Origin: Thamnaconus septentrionalis
Lineage: Eukaryota; Chordata; Actinopteri; Tetraodontiformes; Monacanthidae
Length of the DNA stretch: 64,000 nt
Direction: 5' to 3'
Assembly: GCA_009823395.1 (NCBI GenBank)
Contig: CM020504.1
Span: forward strand, 21,327,540 to 21,391,539
Shown here: positions 45,901 to 58,142 of the stretch, one piece after another
Position numbering within the stretch: position 1 is the stretch's first letter
Layout of the letters: each line of letters starts with the position of its first letter
Made by a program: the position numbers and the translations under genes
The notes under the pieces: generated by a model
Database searches by the model: none
Seen by the model: only the letters and a program-made list of their open reading frames with translations
Told to the model about the DNA's origin: nothing

Positions 45901-47309
45901 TTTTTTACTTTTAATTGAATTATTTCTACCATACTTCTACGTATCTGTGAAACTTTGGAATGTTTATGTCAATAGATTAGAAAATGCCATCAAATCTTTG
46001 ACATTGCAAAATGAAAATTTATATTCTGGTTGAAGTTTCCCTGTAACGACTGACATTTTTCTCAGTGTTGAGCCTGTCCTCCTTGTTCTTGGCCTCCCTT
46101 CTCCATCCGTTCTCCACAGGCTCTGCCAAGGGGACGGTCCCCACCGCCGTCCTGTCCTACTCGGACTACATCTCCCGGCCGGAGGATTACAGCAGCATCT
46201 TGCGCTTTGACAGAGGCGAGAGGGAGAAACTCTGCCGCGTGATGGTCATCGACGACTCCCTGTACGAGGGGGAGGAGACCTTCAACGTCTCGCTGGCGAT
46301 GCCAGTCGGCGGCCGCCTGGGAATGCACTACCACACCACCAAGGTCAACATCTTGGAGGACGCCAACGACGGTAAGCCCTGGGAGCACTGCTCCAGTAAC
46401 TGCAGTGCAAAACAAAGGTTTATGGCCGTGGTTTCAATTATTAAACTACAGCACAAGATCTCAAGGAAGAGTTTATACTTGCATATTCTCCATAATCTGT
46501 TTTATACTTATAGTTTCTTTAATGTGCATACTAAATGGCATGCATTTTGTCAGATTGAGAGATTAAGAATTTTCTTAGATGATAAATATAGTATGTGTGA
46601 ATAATACATTTTTTTTACTCATTACTTGTATTTAAATGAGTACATCTATTCCAGCATTCTTCTTTCAACAATTGAGAAAAAAAAATCTCTCCACAAAAAA
46701 TTCTTTTTGCACAGTAATGTGACTTTTCCTGACACAAAGTACTCCCAGTCTCTCGTGTAGTAGTTCAGGGGAGAAGCTGTCAGTGCCGTTCCCAAACTTC
46801 AGACTGTAATGAATAAATCAGCGACGACTTATCAGCCGAGAACTCGTTCAGGGGTACAAACAACGCTGCCGCATCAAATGAGCATACGTGTGTGATTCGC
46901 CTGTGTGTGTGCGCTGCATCTGGGCGCTGGGTAACGTGACGTGCACCGGCTTGATTGTTCGCAAATTGCCAGACAGCATCAGATTTTTGCGCAGGGGGCT
47001 TTCAAAGGGAATGGAAATGTGCTCCGCCGAGAGATGATGTGTCATTTTTAGCCTCCTGGAGGATAACAAGCCGTCTGACAGGAGCGCTAATGCTGCTCTG
47101 CGCTCAGCCAGACAAGGAGCTGCAGCCTTCCGAGGCTCCGGCCGCACTCAAGGCTGCGTGTGCGCATGTTTATACGCGTGCCCTCGCGGCTGAGGTCGGA
47201 CTTTAAATTGCGCATTAGCCCGTAAGCGGTGAGAAAAGCCCTTGTGCTCACTTTAACCTCATATTTCCTCGCCTGCGGTCAAGTTTAGTCGGCTGTGCTC
47301 CCCTATATT

Positions 47310-47356
<47 letters not shown>

Positions 47357-47744
47357 CCTCACACACACATGCGCACACACACACGCAGCACACACACACA
47401 CACGTGCACCGAATCTCCCTTTACTTTTTTTGGAAAAACAAAAAGCAGCACCCAGGGGCGTCGGATAGATCTAGTGCTTTATCAGATTAAAGTCAAGAGC
47501 GGCTGTCTCCCCAGAGGGTCACACTGTGTGCACGTCTGCAACGCTCTGCCTCCACAGACACATTGTCATCTTCTTGTGCCAAGGGGCGAGGGGCACACAG
47601 GCCACACCCACCTGCCCAACCATCCATCCATCAAACCATCCACCCAGATCTCAGCAAGGTGCACATGGGTATATGGCCCCAGCTGACTTGCTACAATTGT
47701 CAATTATCTCTGGCATTTCTCAGATTCCTTTGATTATATATGTA

Positions 47745-47824
<80 letters not shown>

Positions 47825-48176
47825 TATATATACATATATACACATGTATATATTGGCAGGGGCACTAGGGGGCGTTCGGCCTTGGCGTCAGTTCGACCGG
47901 CACAAGTCGCAGGACGTCTCATTTTCTATGCGCGCACTTTGCTGCCGCTGATAAAATGTTTGCTCCACGCATTACAAATAGCTCTGATTAGTATGCCAAC
48001 AGCAAATTGTGGCCCTTCCCTCCAAAAGTCCTTCATTTCCTCCCGTAACGTCGCCTCCTGTAGCACACAAATTTGATCTCAGGCAGGAATATGGGTGTAA
48101 ATCAGCAACTTGCGCATAAGCAGGCGAACTCTGTGCACTTTAACAACTTCACAAAGGGTGTGAAAATGCCTCCCTG

Positions 48177-48209
<33 letters not shown>

Positions 48210-48474
48210 TTGTCACTGTGTGGTTTATTGCCACCTACAGTATGTTTCCCAACAATAATGTCTCTGGTCAATAAAATGAGTGACTATTTGCCTTTACAAG
48301 CAACAGAATATTTTACCTAATAATGCGGTTTTGAGTGTAATTTGGGATGGAAATTCTGACCCAGTTACATTGTGGGAAATGTAGTTTTATTGGACCATTT
48401 TTTGTCAACTTCCCCTTTAAACCGTTTGACCAGAACAGCTGAGAATGTTCAGTACACTGTATTTAGAGGCACCG

Positions 48475-48517
<43 letters not shown>

Positions 48518-48685
48518 AAAGCCTCCAGACACCGACACATAGTAATTATTTTAATTTCGCCTTTACACCTTCATCAGACCTCACACTCTTCAGTGTCAAG
48601 CGTCATGCGTGGCCCCCCGGAAAGGAGAAGACGATGCACTTACTCCTCACCCCCCGACCCGCCCGTTGTGTTAGATTTTGCCATC

Positions 48686-48730
<45 letters not shown>

Positions 48731-51700
48731 TCAGTCATGTTGTTCCCCGCCACATAAACTACAGGGAGTGTTTTTCACGCGGCCCACTCACGTGGTGTTT
48801 GCATGGACGCTTAACGCGCTTCCGCCGCGACTCTTCCTGACAGTTTCCCCAAAAGGACGGCAACATTATCAGCTGCTGCTGCTGCTGCTGCTGCTTACGA
48901 GCGAGAGGGCTGCACAGATATATATATATGGATTCCATTGATTTACAAAGAAGCACCACATCTGGCTGCCGCTGCAGTTTGTGGGTAAACATGTGCAAAG
49001 CGAGATGCATTGAAGAAAAGGAGCGTCGAGCTGCAGCGCTGCTGTGTCTGCCACGCTGGCCGGATGTTGGCGCCCCAAGCTGTCGCTCACTCTGTTGACT
49101 CAAGATGTAATTGCACTTTATTTGTATTATTTTTTTTCAGTTTCCTCAGGCATGTTTTCTGTTTTTAGCCTCTCGCTTTTTTTTGGTCAACTGGCCCACT
49201 TAAAGTGTATAAATAACATGTGGCGGCGAACATATCAAGAGTGGAGGGAGAACATAAAAAAAGCTCCCGCTGTTTGATCATGACACCAAAAAGAAAAAAT
49301 AATAATATTCCGCTATTTTTGGAGCGTTAGAAAGGATCCGAGCGACGAGGAGGTGGTGGAGGAGAAGTGGCGTCTTCAAGAGGAGACACGAGAACTTTCA
49401 TTCTGTCAGAGGATTTTTTTTTTTTCCATTTTGGACTTGAGGGAAGGGGATAAGGGAGGGGGGCTTTGCAGCGGGTGGTGAGGGATGAAGCTGTCAAATA
49501 CACATTGGACTGCCTCCACTTTGCTGCCTCAGGAAACAATGCCAGTTCAAACAAGCCTTTGAGCAGTCTAGGGGGCCTCTCTCTCTTCCTGTCGCTCTTC
49601 CTCACTAAGCCTCATTAGGAAGACACACACAGAAACACAGAGACGCACACTCGGGTTGTTTTTTTGTTTGTTTTTCTTTCTCTCTTTAAGGCCAACTGCG
49701 TCCCTTTTATTCTGGGAAGTACTTATTGGCTCCTGTCGGGGCAACGGTGAGCTGGGATAAAAGGCCAGCGGAGGTCGAAAGGTCACGTTTCCCCGCGCTT
49801 CAGCTTCAGACTAATGGGGCCGTCGCTGTTTTGACCTTTGTGTCCAGCAGCAAAAGATTGATGTCGGACCGGCGGGCGGCTTCGCTGACAGGTTTAATGT
49901 TACCACAGGTGTCTGACGAGCGACGTCCGCATCTAAGCAAGATGTAGCGCAGGGAACAATAGAGTGTTTGGGTTCCAACGAGTGCAGGGATCAGAAGTTG
50001 AGACGGTCTGAGGCTTTCAGGCACCAGACGCATGAAGAACAAACACAGCATGCAAAGTTTGGAAAGGACATTCCAAAGCCTTTTAGTGGCTAAAACCAGT
50101 CTGACAAGGGAGGTGCGGTGCTGAAACTGTAGCTGAAACTTTAGGATGTTGGTGTTTTCATTTGAGGCTGGGATGTGCTTTTTGTTTTTCAAAATATCAT
50201 ATCAGCATTCTGTGAAAAAAAATAATTTAAAGAATTATCCAAATCGTACAACAAAATAAACAAATGAATAAATAAAACAAGTGTAGCACGTCAAGATATT
50301 TCACCTTGCACACAACTGAATTGTCCCTAATTTGACTTTTTAGTCTCAGTGTTGCAGTTGTAGCTTTCATTTGCACTGGATGGTATTTTCACATTAGAGG
50401 AACGATAAACATTAACAATGATGGTCTTTTCTTCTTTGAAAATACGTTTTTCTCTTTAACCCTGAGGCTTTGGAGAGAATTTAGTTCCATTGTAGTGACA
50501 GACGTCTTAATGTCAAACCTGATGCACTGATGATAAGACCTTAAGCTGTGGCTGCTGGCTAAACTGCTAACAAATCTGTTTGGTCAGCTTTGAGATAGAC
50601 TGAAGGTCCTCCCAGTGACCCCCAGAGTGTCTCTTCCTTTATTCTACTGGCTGTTTAACAGACAGATACGTGCAATAAATCACCAAACTATGGATTTAGA
50701 AAAGCTTCCATCTGGCGTCCCTCCTTAATTGTGATTGCACGCAGGGCAAACTGGATTAGAAATAATGAACAAACACCAGTCGTTGTTTACACGTCCGTCT
50801 GTCGTCTGCCAGCTCCTGTGTTTTACTTTGGCGAGGTGAAGTACCATGTGGACGAGAGCGACGGACACGTGGAGGTTAAAGTGTGGCGAACGGGGAGCGA
50901 TCTGTCCAAGGCCGCCAGCGTCACCGTCCGTTCGCGCAAAGCCGAGCCCGTCTCTGCGGAAGGTGAGCGCCCCCTGCACTCCCACGCTCTCACTTCACTC
51001 AGATTTCTCCATATGTTTATTACATTTTTACTTTTTTCCAACACAGCCGGCACTGACTATGTGGGAATCAGCCGTAACCTGGACTTCGCTCCGGGTGTCA
51101 GCATGCAGACTTTTAAGGTCACCATCCTGGATGACCTGGGACAGCCGGAGCTGGAGGGAGCGGAGAGCTTTGAGCTTGTCCTTCGCATGCCGGTGAATGG
51201 AATCCTGGGAGAACCTGGCAAGGCCACAGTCTTCATTAACGACTCTGTGTCTGACCGTGAGTGCTTTTCTTTCTCTCTTTAAAATTTTGCCACATCGTTA
51301 CTCGTCTTTAGCTGCATTTGCTGAAAAAACAAAAAGCAAACAACTACAAATGCACAATGATGGTAAGAAGAAGAAGAATGTATGCAACGATGCTGAGCTA
51401 AGGTTTACAATCAGCCCGCGTCCTCATTGTTATTCACACTGAGGAGTGAATTGTAGCCGAGGACCAGCGGGGGATTAACATATGTTGGCTTCACTTTGAA
51501 GGAGTTATTGTTGTTATGTCTATCTTAATATGCAGCTAATGGATCAGACCCATTAAGAGCTACGAAAAGGGGATTTAGCTCGTATCCACACGATGACGTA
51601 TTGAAACAGCGAACAAAGGAATCAGGGCATCAGCACATCAGCTTGAATACAGATGAACATTTCACAAACACACCCGGCGGTAGAGCTGTAAATATTATTA

Positions 51701-54700
51701 TTAATCCACGCCGCCTCTCTGTGGCAGTAGCTCCTCGTGCCAAATGTGACAGGAGCAGAGTTTAGCGAACGCGACGCCGAGCAATGTTGAGCAACTCAAT
51801 TAAATGGTGAGAATTGTGGGGTTTTTTTTCCCCTGAACATTAATTCAGCTGCTTAGTAAACATCAATCTGCCACGTTTGTTTCACATTTGTTTCGAGGTG
51901 CAGGCTTTCACACTAATTACTGCTGCTCTACCAGAGGCAGCACGTGACAGCACAACATGCTTTTTCCTTATTTATCAAAAATAAATGAATAAATCCAGCC
52001 CAGTCCAGCATCAAAAGCAATTATTATCTTTATTATTACTTCTTTTTGTGAGTGCTTACTGAATGTGATGTCTTTGAACCCGCAGTGCCGAAGGTGCAGT
52101 TCCGCGAGGCGGTCTACACCGGAGAGGAGAGCGACGGTCAGATCACGGTGACGGTCTACCGCAACGGCGACATCAGGCACAAGTCCACCGTCCGCTGCTA
52201 CAGCCGCCAGGGCTCGGCGGAGGTGGCCTCCGACTTCGACGAGCGTCCCAACACCGACGCGTCCATCATCACTTTCCTGCCAGGTGCCTCCTCGCGCCCC
52301 GCCGTCTCCGATTCCATCTCCGCTTTTTTTCTTTTCAATTCAACACCGTTTTAATTACAGAAACAGCTTGAGGTAGTAAACAGCTCCCCGTCTCAGAAAT
52401 CAGCTGTGTCTCGCACGCTTTATGCACCCACGCACACACACACCGCAGCTGCCGTCATCGCTTCTCCTTCTTGTCACACTTTGCGCGAGCAGCTTCCAAA
52501 AAAAGTAAACAAAAAGCCCTTAAAGTTTGTTTTCTTTAAGCTTTTCAAACGGTGCAATAAAAAGGCAAGGATTGCTGCAGGATCCTCTCTGTCCTTCACA
52601 CCACCTCCAACTTTTCATCTTTTTCTTTTTTCCCTTTTTTTGTCTTTTCCCCCCTATCATCATCGCCGTCATCGTCTGGCGGTGCACTCCAGGCGAGGCG
52701 GAGAAGCCATGTGTTCTGTCACTGGTTGATGACACGCTGTACGAGGAGGGAGAGGAGCTGCGCCTGGTGCTGGGGAGCCCGAGGAGCGATTCGCAGTTTG
52801 GCGCGTCAGTCGGGGCGCTGAACGAGACCCTGGTGAAAATAAAGGACAGCGCCGACAGTGAGTGAGAAGGCGGGGGGTTGCAATTTTCATAGGTAAAACC
52901 ATGAGCTTTGATTCTTTTATTCAAAATGTCAGCAGCGTGTGTGTGCGTGTGTCGAGGGGACGGCGGAGTATTTAAAGGGTAAAAGTACATAAATCCAGCT
53001 GTGCGCTCCACCGTCTCTCCTCCTGTGCACCCCAGAACCCATCATCCGCTTCCTTGAAACCAAGTTCAGCGTCAGTGAACCGAAGGAGGCCGGCGCCATG
53101 GCAACCGTCAGAATCCCCGTGGTACGGGTGGGTGACACATCAAAAGTGTCTGTGGTCCGCGTTCACACCAAGGATGGATCAGCCGTCTCCGGAGAGGACT
53201 ACTACCCCGTCTCTCAAGGTGAGCGCCAAGCGGCTTCTTCATTGCTCATCAGCGCAGCTCAATGCCTTGGTAAGCAGCGGTGGCGGCGGTGACACACGCT
53301 GGATCTTTAAAACTGGTAAATACATCCAAGTCTAAGTCAATGCAAGCTGGTTGAAGTACAAAGGTGAACAAATCCGCCCCCTTCCACTTGTGACAAAATT
53401 CACAAACAGCTGCTTTGAGCCGCCCTCGAAAGCCACCGAAGATGAAATTGAAGTAGAAAAAACATGAGGGTAATTTTGCTTTGCGTGAAAACATCTTGTT
53501 TTCACTTTACTCTTGGCTAATTTTCACCAAAGTTGAGTTTAACAGAGTGGCACATCCTGGCGATCAATAGGAAGTCTCGAGCTGGAGCTGCCTGGATAAA
53601 CTTGCAGTCAAAATATTATTCCAGACATTTTTCCAGCCGTGTTTCAAGTTTGGCCTCCCCATTTCCAAGTGGGCTCTCCACCAGGTGGATGTGGACGGTT
53701 GGCTGTCGAGAATCAGAGCCTCCAACGTGATGGTGAAAGCGTTGATAAGCATTCTGTAGTTGTTCAACCCCTGCAGGAGAGTCTACTGTCAGCCTGATAT
53801 TTAATGCTGTGTAAATAAATGTTTCAACAGGTTGCTGATGTTTCCACAAAACACACACTGCTGCAGACAACATCCTGCAGTAATATTATCAGTTTGTGTT
53901 GCTCTCTTGTTATCGTACCAAGGCACACTGAAGCGAGACATGACCAAAGTATCTGACTGGCGAGTCGATAACCACTTTGGCAATAATCAAATCTTAGCAA
54001 TTCCCATCCCTGTGAGTTCCTGTGAGAGAAATCAAAAGTATTTTTGAAAATTTTGCATGTCAGAAATCACCGGTAGTTTTTCTGTTAGTTTTTACAGGGC
54101 AAGTTTTGTCAACAAAGGCAAAGAAATAGGAATTTACTTGGTTGAGCATCGTCGATTTTTAATTTCATCCTAAAATGGTGAATGTGTTTCCTGCTTTAGT
54201 CCAGTGGAGGCTCTCAAAGTTTTAAATCAAATTCACGTTTTTCTGTGTCATGTCAGCAGGGTTCACTCTCCATCCATCCAGCTTTTAGCACACAGAAGCT
54301 TTCTTAGTCTAATCAAGTGTTGAAATATTTAGATGAATACCTTCAGCTTATTCAAATCCAGCCTGCTGAAGCCACCGTTCAAACAGCTCTTTTTTTTTTT
54401 TTGTTCCCTCCTCAGAAGTTTGAATCAGCGAGCGTTAAATTTTCCATTTTGCCCAATATTTTCTCAGCGCCTCGGAAATCCTAATGCAAAGCTGTGTCAC
54501 TTATCTTTGCGAGGAGATTGGACGCCTTCAACTCTATGCTAATAGAAACCTGCAGAGCGTTTTATCTGGGTGATGTATTGCTCTGGAGCAATAAAACATG
54601 ATTTGGACAAACCTCTGAGGCTTTTCATTTCTGGTTGGAAGCTAAATCCAGCAGGAATTTTTTTAAAGGACCTTGGTATTTATGTGACCTGACTTCTTAT

Positions 54701-57700
54701 TCTTCACCTGCTAAGAATTGACTCAGATTTCCAGAATCACCTTCACACGCGCACACGCGCACACACACACACTCACACACGGCTCTCTTTGTGTCCATGT
54801 GTGCAGAACTTGAGTTCAAAGAAGGGGACAAGGAGCACGTGGTGGAGGTGGATGTTCTGTACGACGGCGTCCGAGAGATGAGGGAGGCCTTTACTCTCCA
54901 CTTGAAGCCTGACGAGAACATGGTGGCCGAAACTCAGGTGGGTGATTTCTCCGCGCACTCACACACATCCTTTCAGCCGGCCCGTCTTTATCCGGCTGAG
55001 ATCAGAGGATTCTTCCAGGGTGCCCCAGTCCAGACAGCAGGGCCACTTAGTTGCAGCGGTAGCGACGGAATCATTTTGTGATAAATAATAGATTATCAGT
55101 GTAATACAAAACAAGAAATGGAAGGAAAGGAACATTTGGTCGGAGAAGCAAAAGAAAAGGCGAAACAGGAGGAACCAAGAAATATCTGTGATACTTTTAC
55201 ATTTTTTTTTCAGCTGTGACACTTTCAAAGGCCCGGTTTGTAAGACTTTTCAGCCTCTGATGTTAAAAGAGAACGTTGCAAACAATAATAACATTAATCC
55301 TTGTTTTCTGACATCCCCCCTGATTTCTCATCTTTCATGCCAGCTATAAATTCTGGTCCAAAAGCCACAATGCGTTGCACAACAAGGCCTAACAAGTGTA
55401 CCTGCTTTTTTATTTAAACCCAGATGATTTTTTAGTGAATAAAAAACGAATTTATGTTTACTGACTGTATCAAACTTGAAACATACATGTGCATTTTTAG
55501 TCCATGTGGTGCCAGTAGACTTCGGTCAATGTTATACAGTGGTCCTTTAAAAAAAAAACATCCCAGTCCACAACGAGGAGAAAAACACTGTTGTCGTTGT
55601 TCTCATCTGGCCTTCAACCTCTTTTTCTTTCTTTGGGCAGGTGACTAAAGTCATCGTTTACATCGAGGAGACGGACAGCATGGCTGATGTCACCTTCCCC
55701 TCGCTGCCTCACGTGGTGTCGCTGCTCCACTACGACGACGTCGCCAGGTCACCGGACAACCTGCACCCGCCGGCCGGCTACCCCGTCGTCTGCGTGACGG
55801 TGAGTCTGAAGTAACGTTCAGACGCATCCGTAGCTTTGAAGCAATCCTTTGAATTGGAATGGAAAAAAGAAATAAAGAAAAATCAAGAAGTCATAAAATC
55901 ATTGTGATTTGGGACCTTTAAATGTGAGAATTTGGTGGATGTTCTTACAGAATCATGGACCTGTTTATCTTTTTCTCTCTCGTCCTTCTTGCACCTTCTC
56001 TGCACCAGGCTTGCAACACAAAGTACCCCGACTACGACAAGACAGGCTCAATCTGCGTCAGCGAGCACATCAACGACACTCTGACCCGCTACCGCTGGCT
56101 CGTCAGCGCCCCCGCCGGGCCTGACGGCGTCACCAGCCCCATGAGGGAGGTGGACGTGGACACCTTCTTCACCTCGTCCAAGATGATCACGCTGGACTCC
56201 GTCTACTTCCAGGCGGGCTCCAGGGTGCAGTGCGCGGCCAGGGCCGTCAATTCCAACGGGGACGAGGGCCTGGAGCTCAGCAGCCCCATCGTCTCCATCA
56301 GCCGCGAGGAAGGTGAGGACTGAAGAGTGAGCGGCTGGAGTGGCCGCAGTAGGTCTGAAAGTGTGACGATGACTTGATGCCAGCTGAATGATGTTCTCGT
56401 TAAATAGAAAGAAAAGAAAAATACAGATAATTGAAAGCATTTTTGAAACGTTTTTTGTGATCACTACGTCCTTTGATTGTGGGCATAAAGAGCAGGTCCA
56501 CTGGTACAGAAGCGACCATATTTTGTAGCTTTTTAGGATATTATTTATATATTATTATTTATCACTCAACTTTGATGTCACAGCTTGTAAAATAAGAACG
56601 GGCGATCACACATGGCGAAAATCATTACCATCAAAAACGAGCATTGTCGATTTTTAATTTCATCCTAAACTGGTGAATGTATTTCCTGCTTTAGTCCAGT
56701 GGAGGCTTTTCCAAGTTTTAAATCAATTTCACTTTTTTGTGTGTCACTTCAGCAGGGTTCACTCTCCATCCATCCAGCTTTGAGAGGACAGGAGCTTTCT
56801 TATCCTGATCAAATGCTGAAATATTTAGAGCTTATTTAAAAGCTGAAGTCACAGCGTTAACCACTTGAGATTGAGTGAAGGTGAAAACATATAGGTGTGC
56901 ATTTGTTGGCAGTTTGCTTTCTTTCCACGAGATGCCACTAAATCCTACACATTGATGCTTTAAATAACAATTTTATGTGCGTTTCAGACATTTTTCTTTT
57001 TTATTACCATTTAATGTAGTTGAGACAGCTTTGTGGGTTTGCATTATTGACGACCTCTCCAAGCCAAATTGGGTCGCCCGGCTTTGTCTCCTCGCGCTGC
57101 AGTCCGTCTCACTGTCTTTATCCCTTCGAAGGAATGTGTCAGCCGCGCAGGATGGGCACCGTCGGCGCCGAGCCTTTCTCCGCCAAGCTGCGCTACACCG
57201 GCGCAGACGACCCCAAACACCCCAACCTCATCAAAGTGACTGTCACCATGCCTCACATTGACGGTACGTGGCAGCTGCGGGCCAGGACTCGTGCCGCAGA
57301 TGAGGCGAAGTGTAATGTGCTGTGTGTAATATTCACGTCAGGGGATCCTCAGGAGCACGACAGCCAGAATATAGATCTCGCCGCCTCGTATCGACTCCAA
57401 CTGCAGGAAGCCTCCAGCTCAGCCGCGACTTAGCTTCCCCCTCTTGATTTTTAATCAGTTTCCTTCCTCCTGCGTCTCCCCCAGTTTTCACTTCTTTCTT
57501 TTACTTTCTGTGGCTCCCCTCCTCACACCCCCGCTTTCCTCTTCTTCATCATTGCCAGCTCCCTCCGACTTTCCTTTTTCTTTTTCTTTTTTTTTATAAA
57601 TAGTAATATCTCTCAGTATCAAAGGCAAGAAGAGAACGGTTGGAATCACCTTCTCCTCTTCCTGGCAGGCATGCTTCCGGTCATCTCCACCCGCCCACTC

Positions 57701-58093
57701 ATGAACTTTGAGCTGACTCTCAGCCCCGACGGGACCCGGGTGGGCAACCACCGTTGCTCCAACCTGCTGGACTATCAGGAGGTCACCACGGGCCACGGCT
57801 TCATCACCGCCGCCACGCGCAGCCCCGAGAGCATGGGAGACGCTGCGCCGTACCAGTTCAGCGGCGCCCTGCGAGGCAACAGCACGCTGCGCTTCTACCG
57901 GAACCTCAACCTGGAGGCGTGTCTCTGGGAGTTCAGCAGCTACTATCACATGTCCGAGCTGCTCACCGACTGCGGAGGCACCATCGGCACCGACGGCCAG
58001 GTGTGTATCCACGATCCGGCCGTCCGCATTGTATGAATTCCAATCTGCTGTTCTGTGTGTTCATCTGTCAGGCTGTTATCCCCTCTGTGTGTA

Positions 58094-58142
<49 letters not shown>

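Larger units (their letters stand above)
46372..50812 (+). other. frem2: frem2 intron 6
   Basis: A 4.4-kb intron rich in simple repeats: CT at 47317, CA at 47361, 48178 and 48476, TA at 47735, GT at 48689 and GCT near 48870. No coding signal was convincing. Confidence 0.8.
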
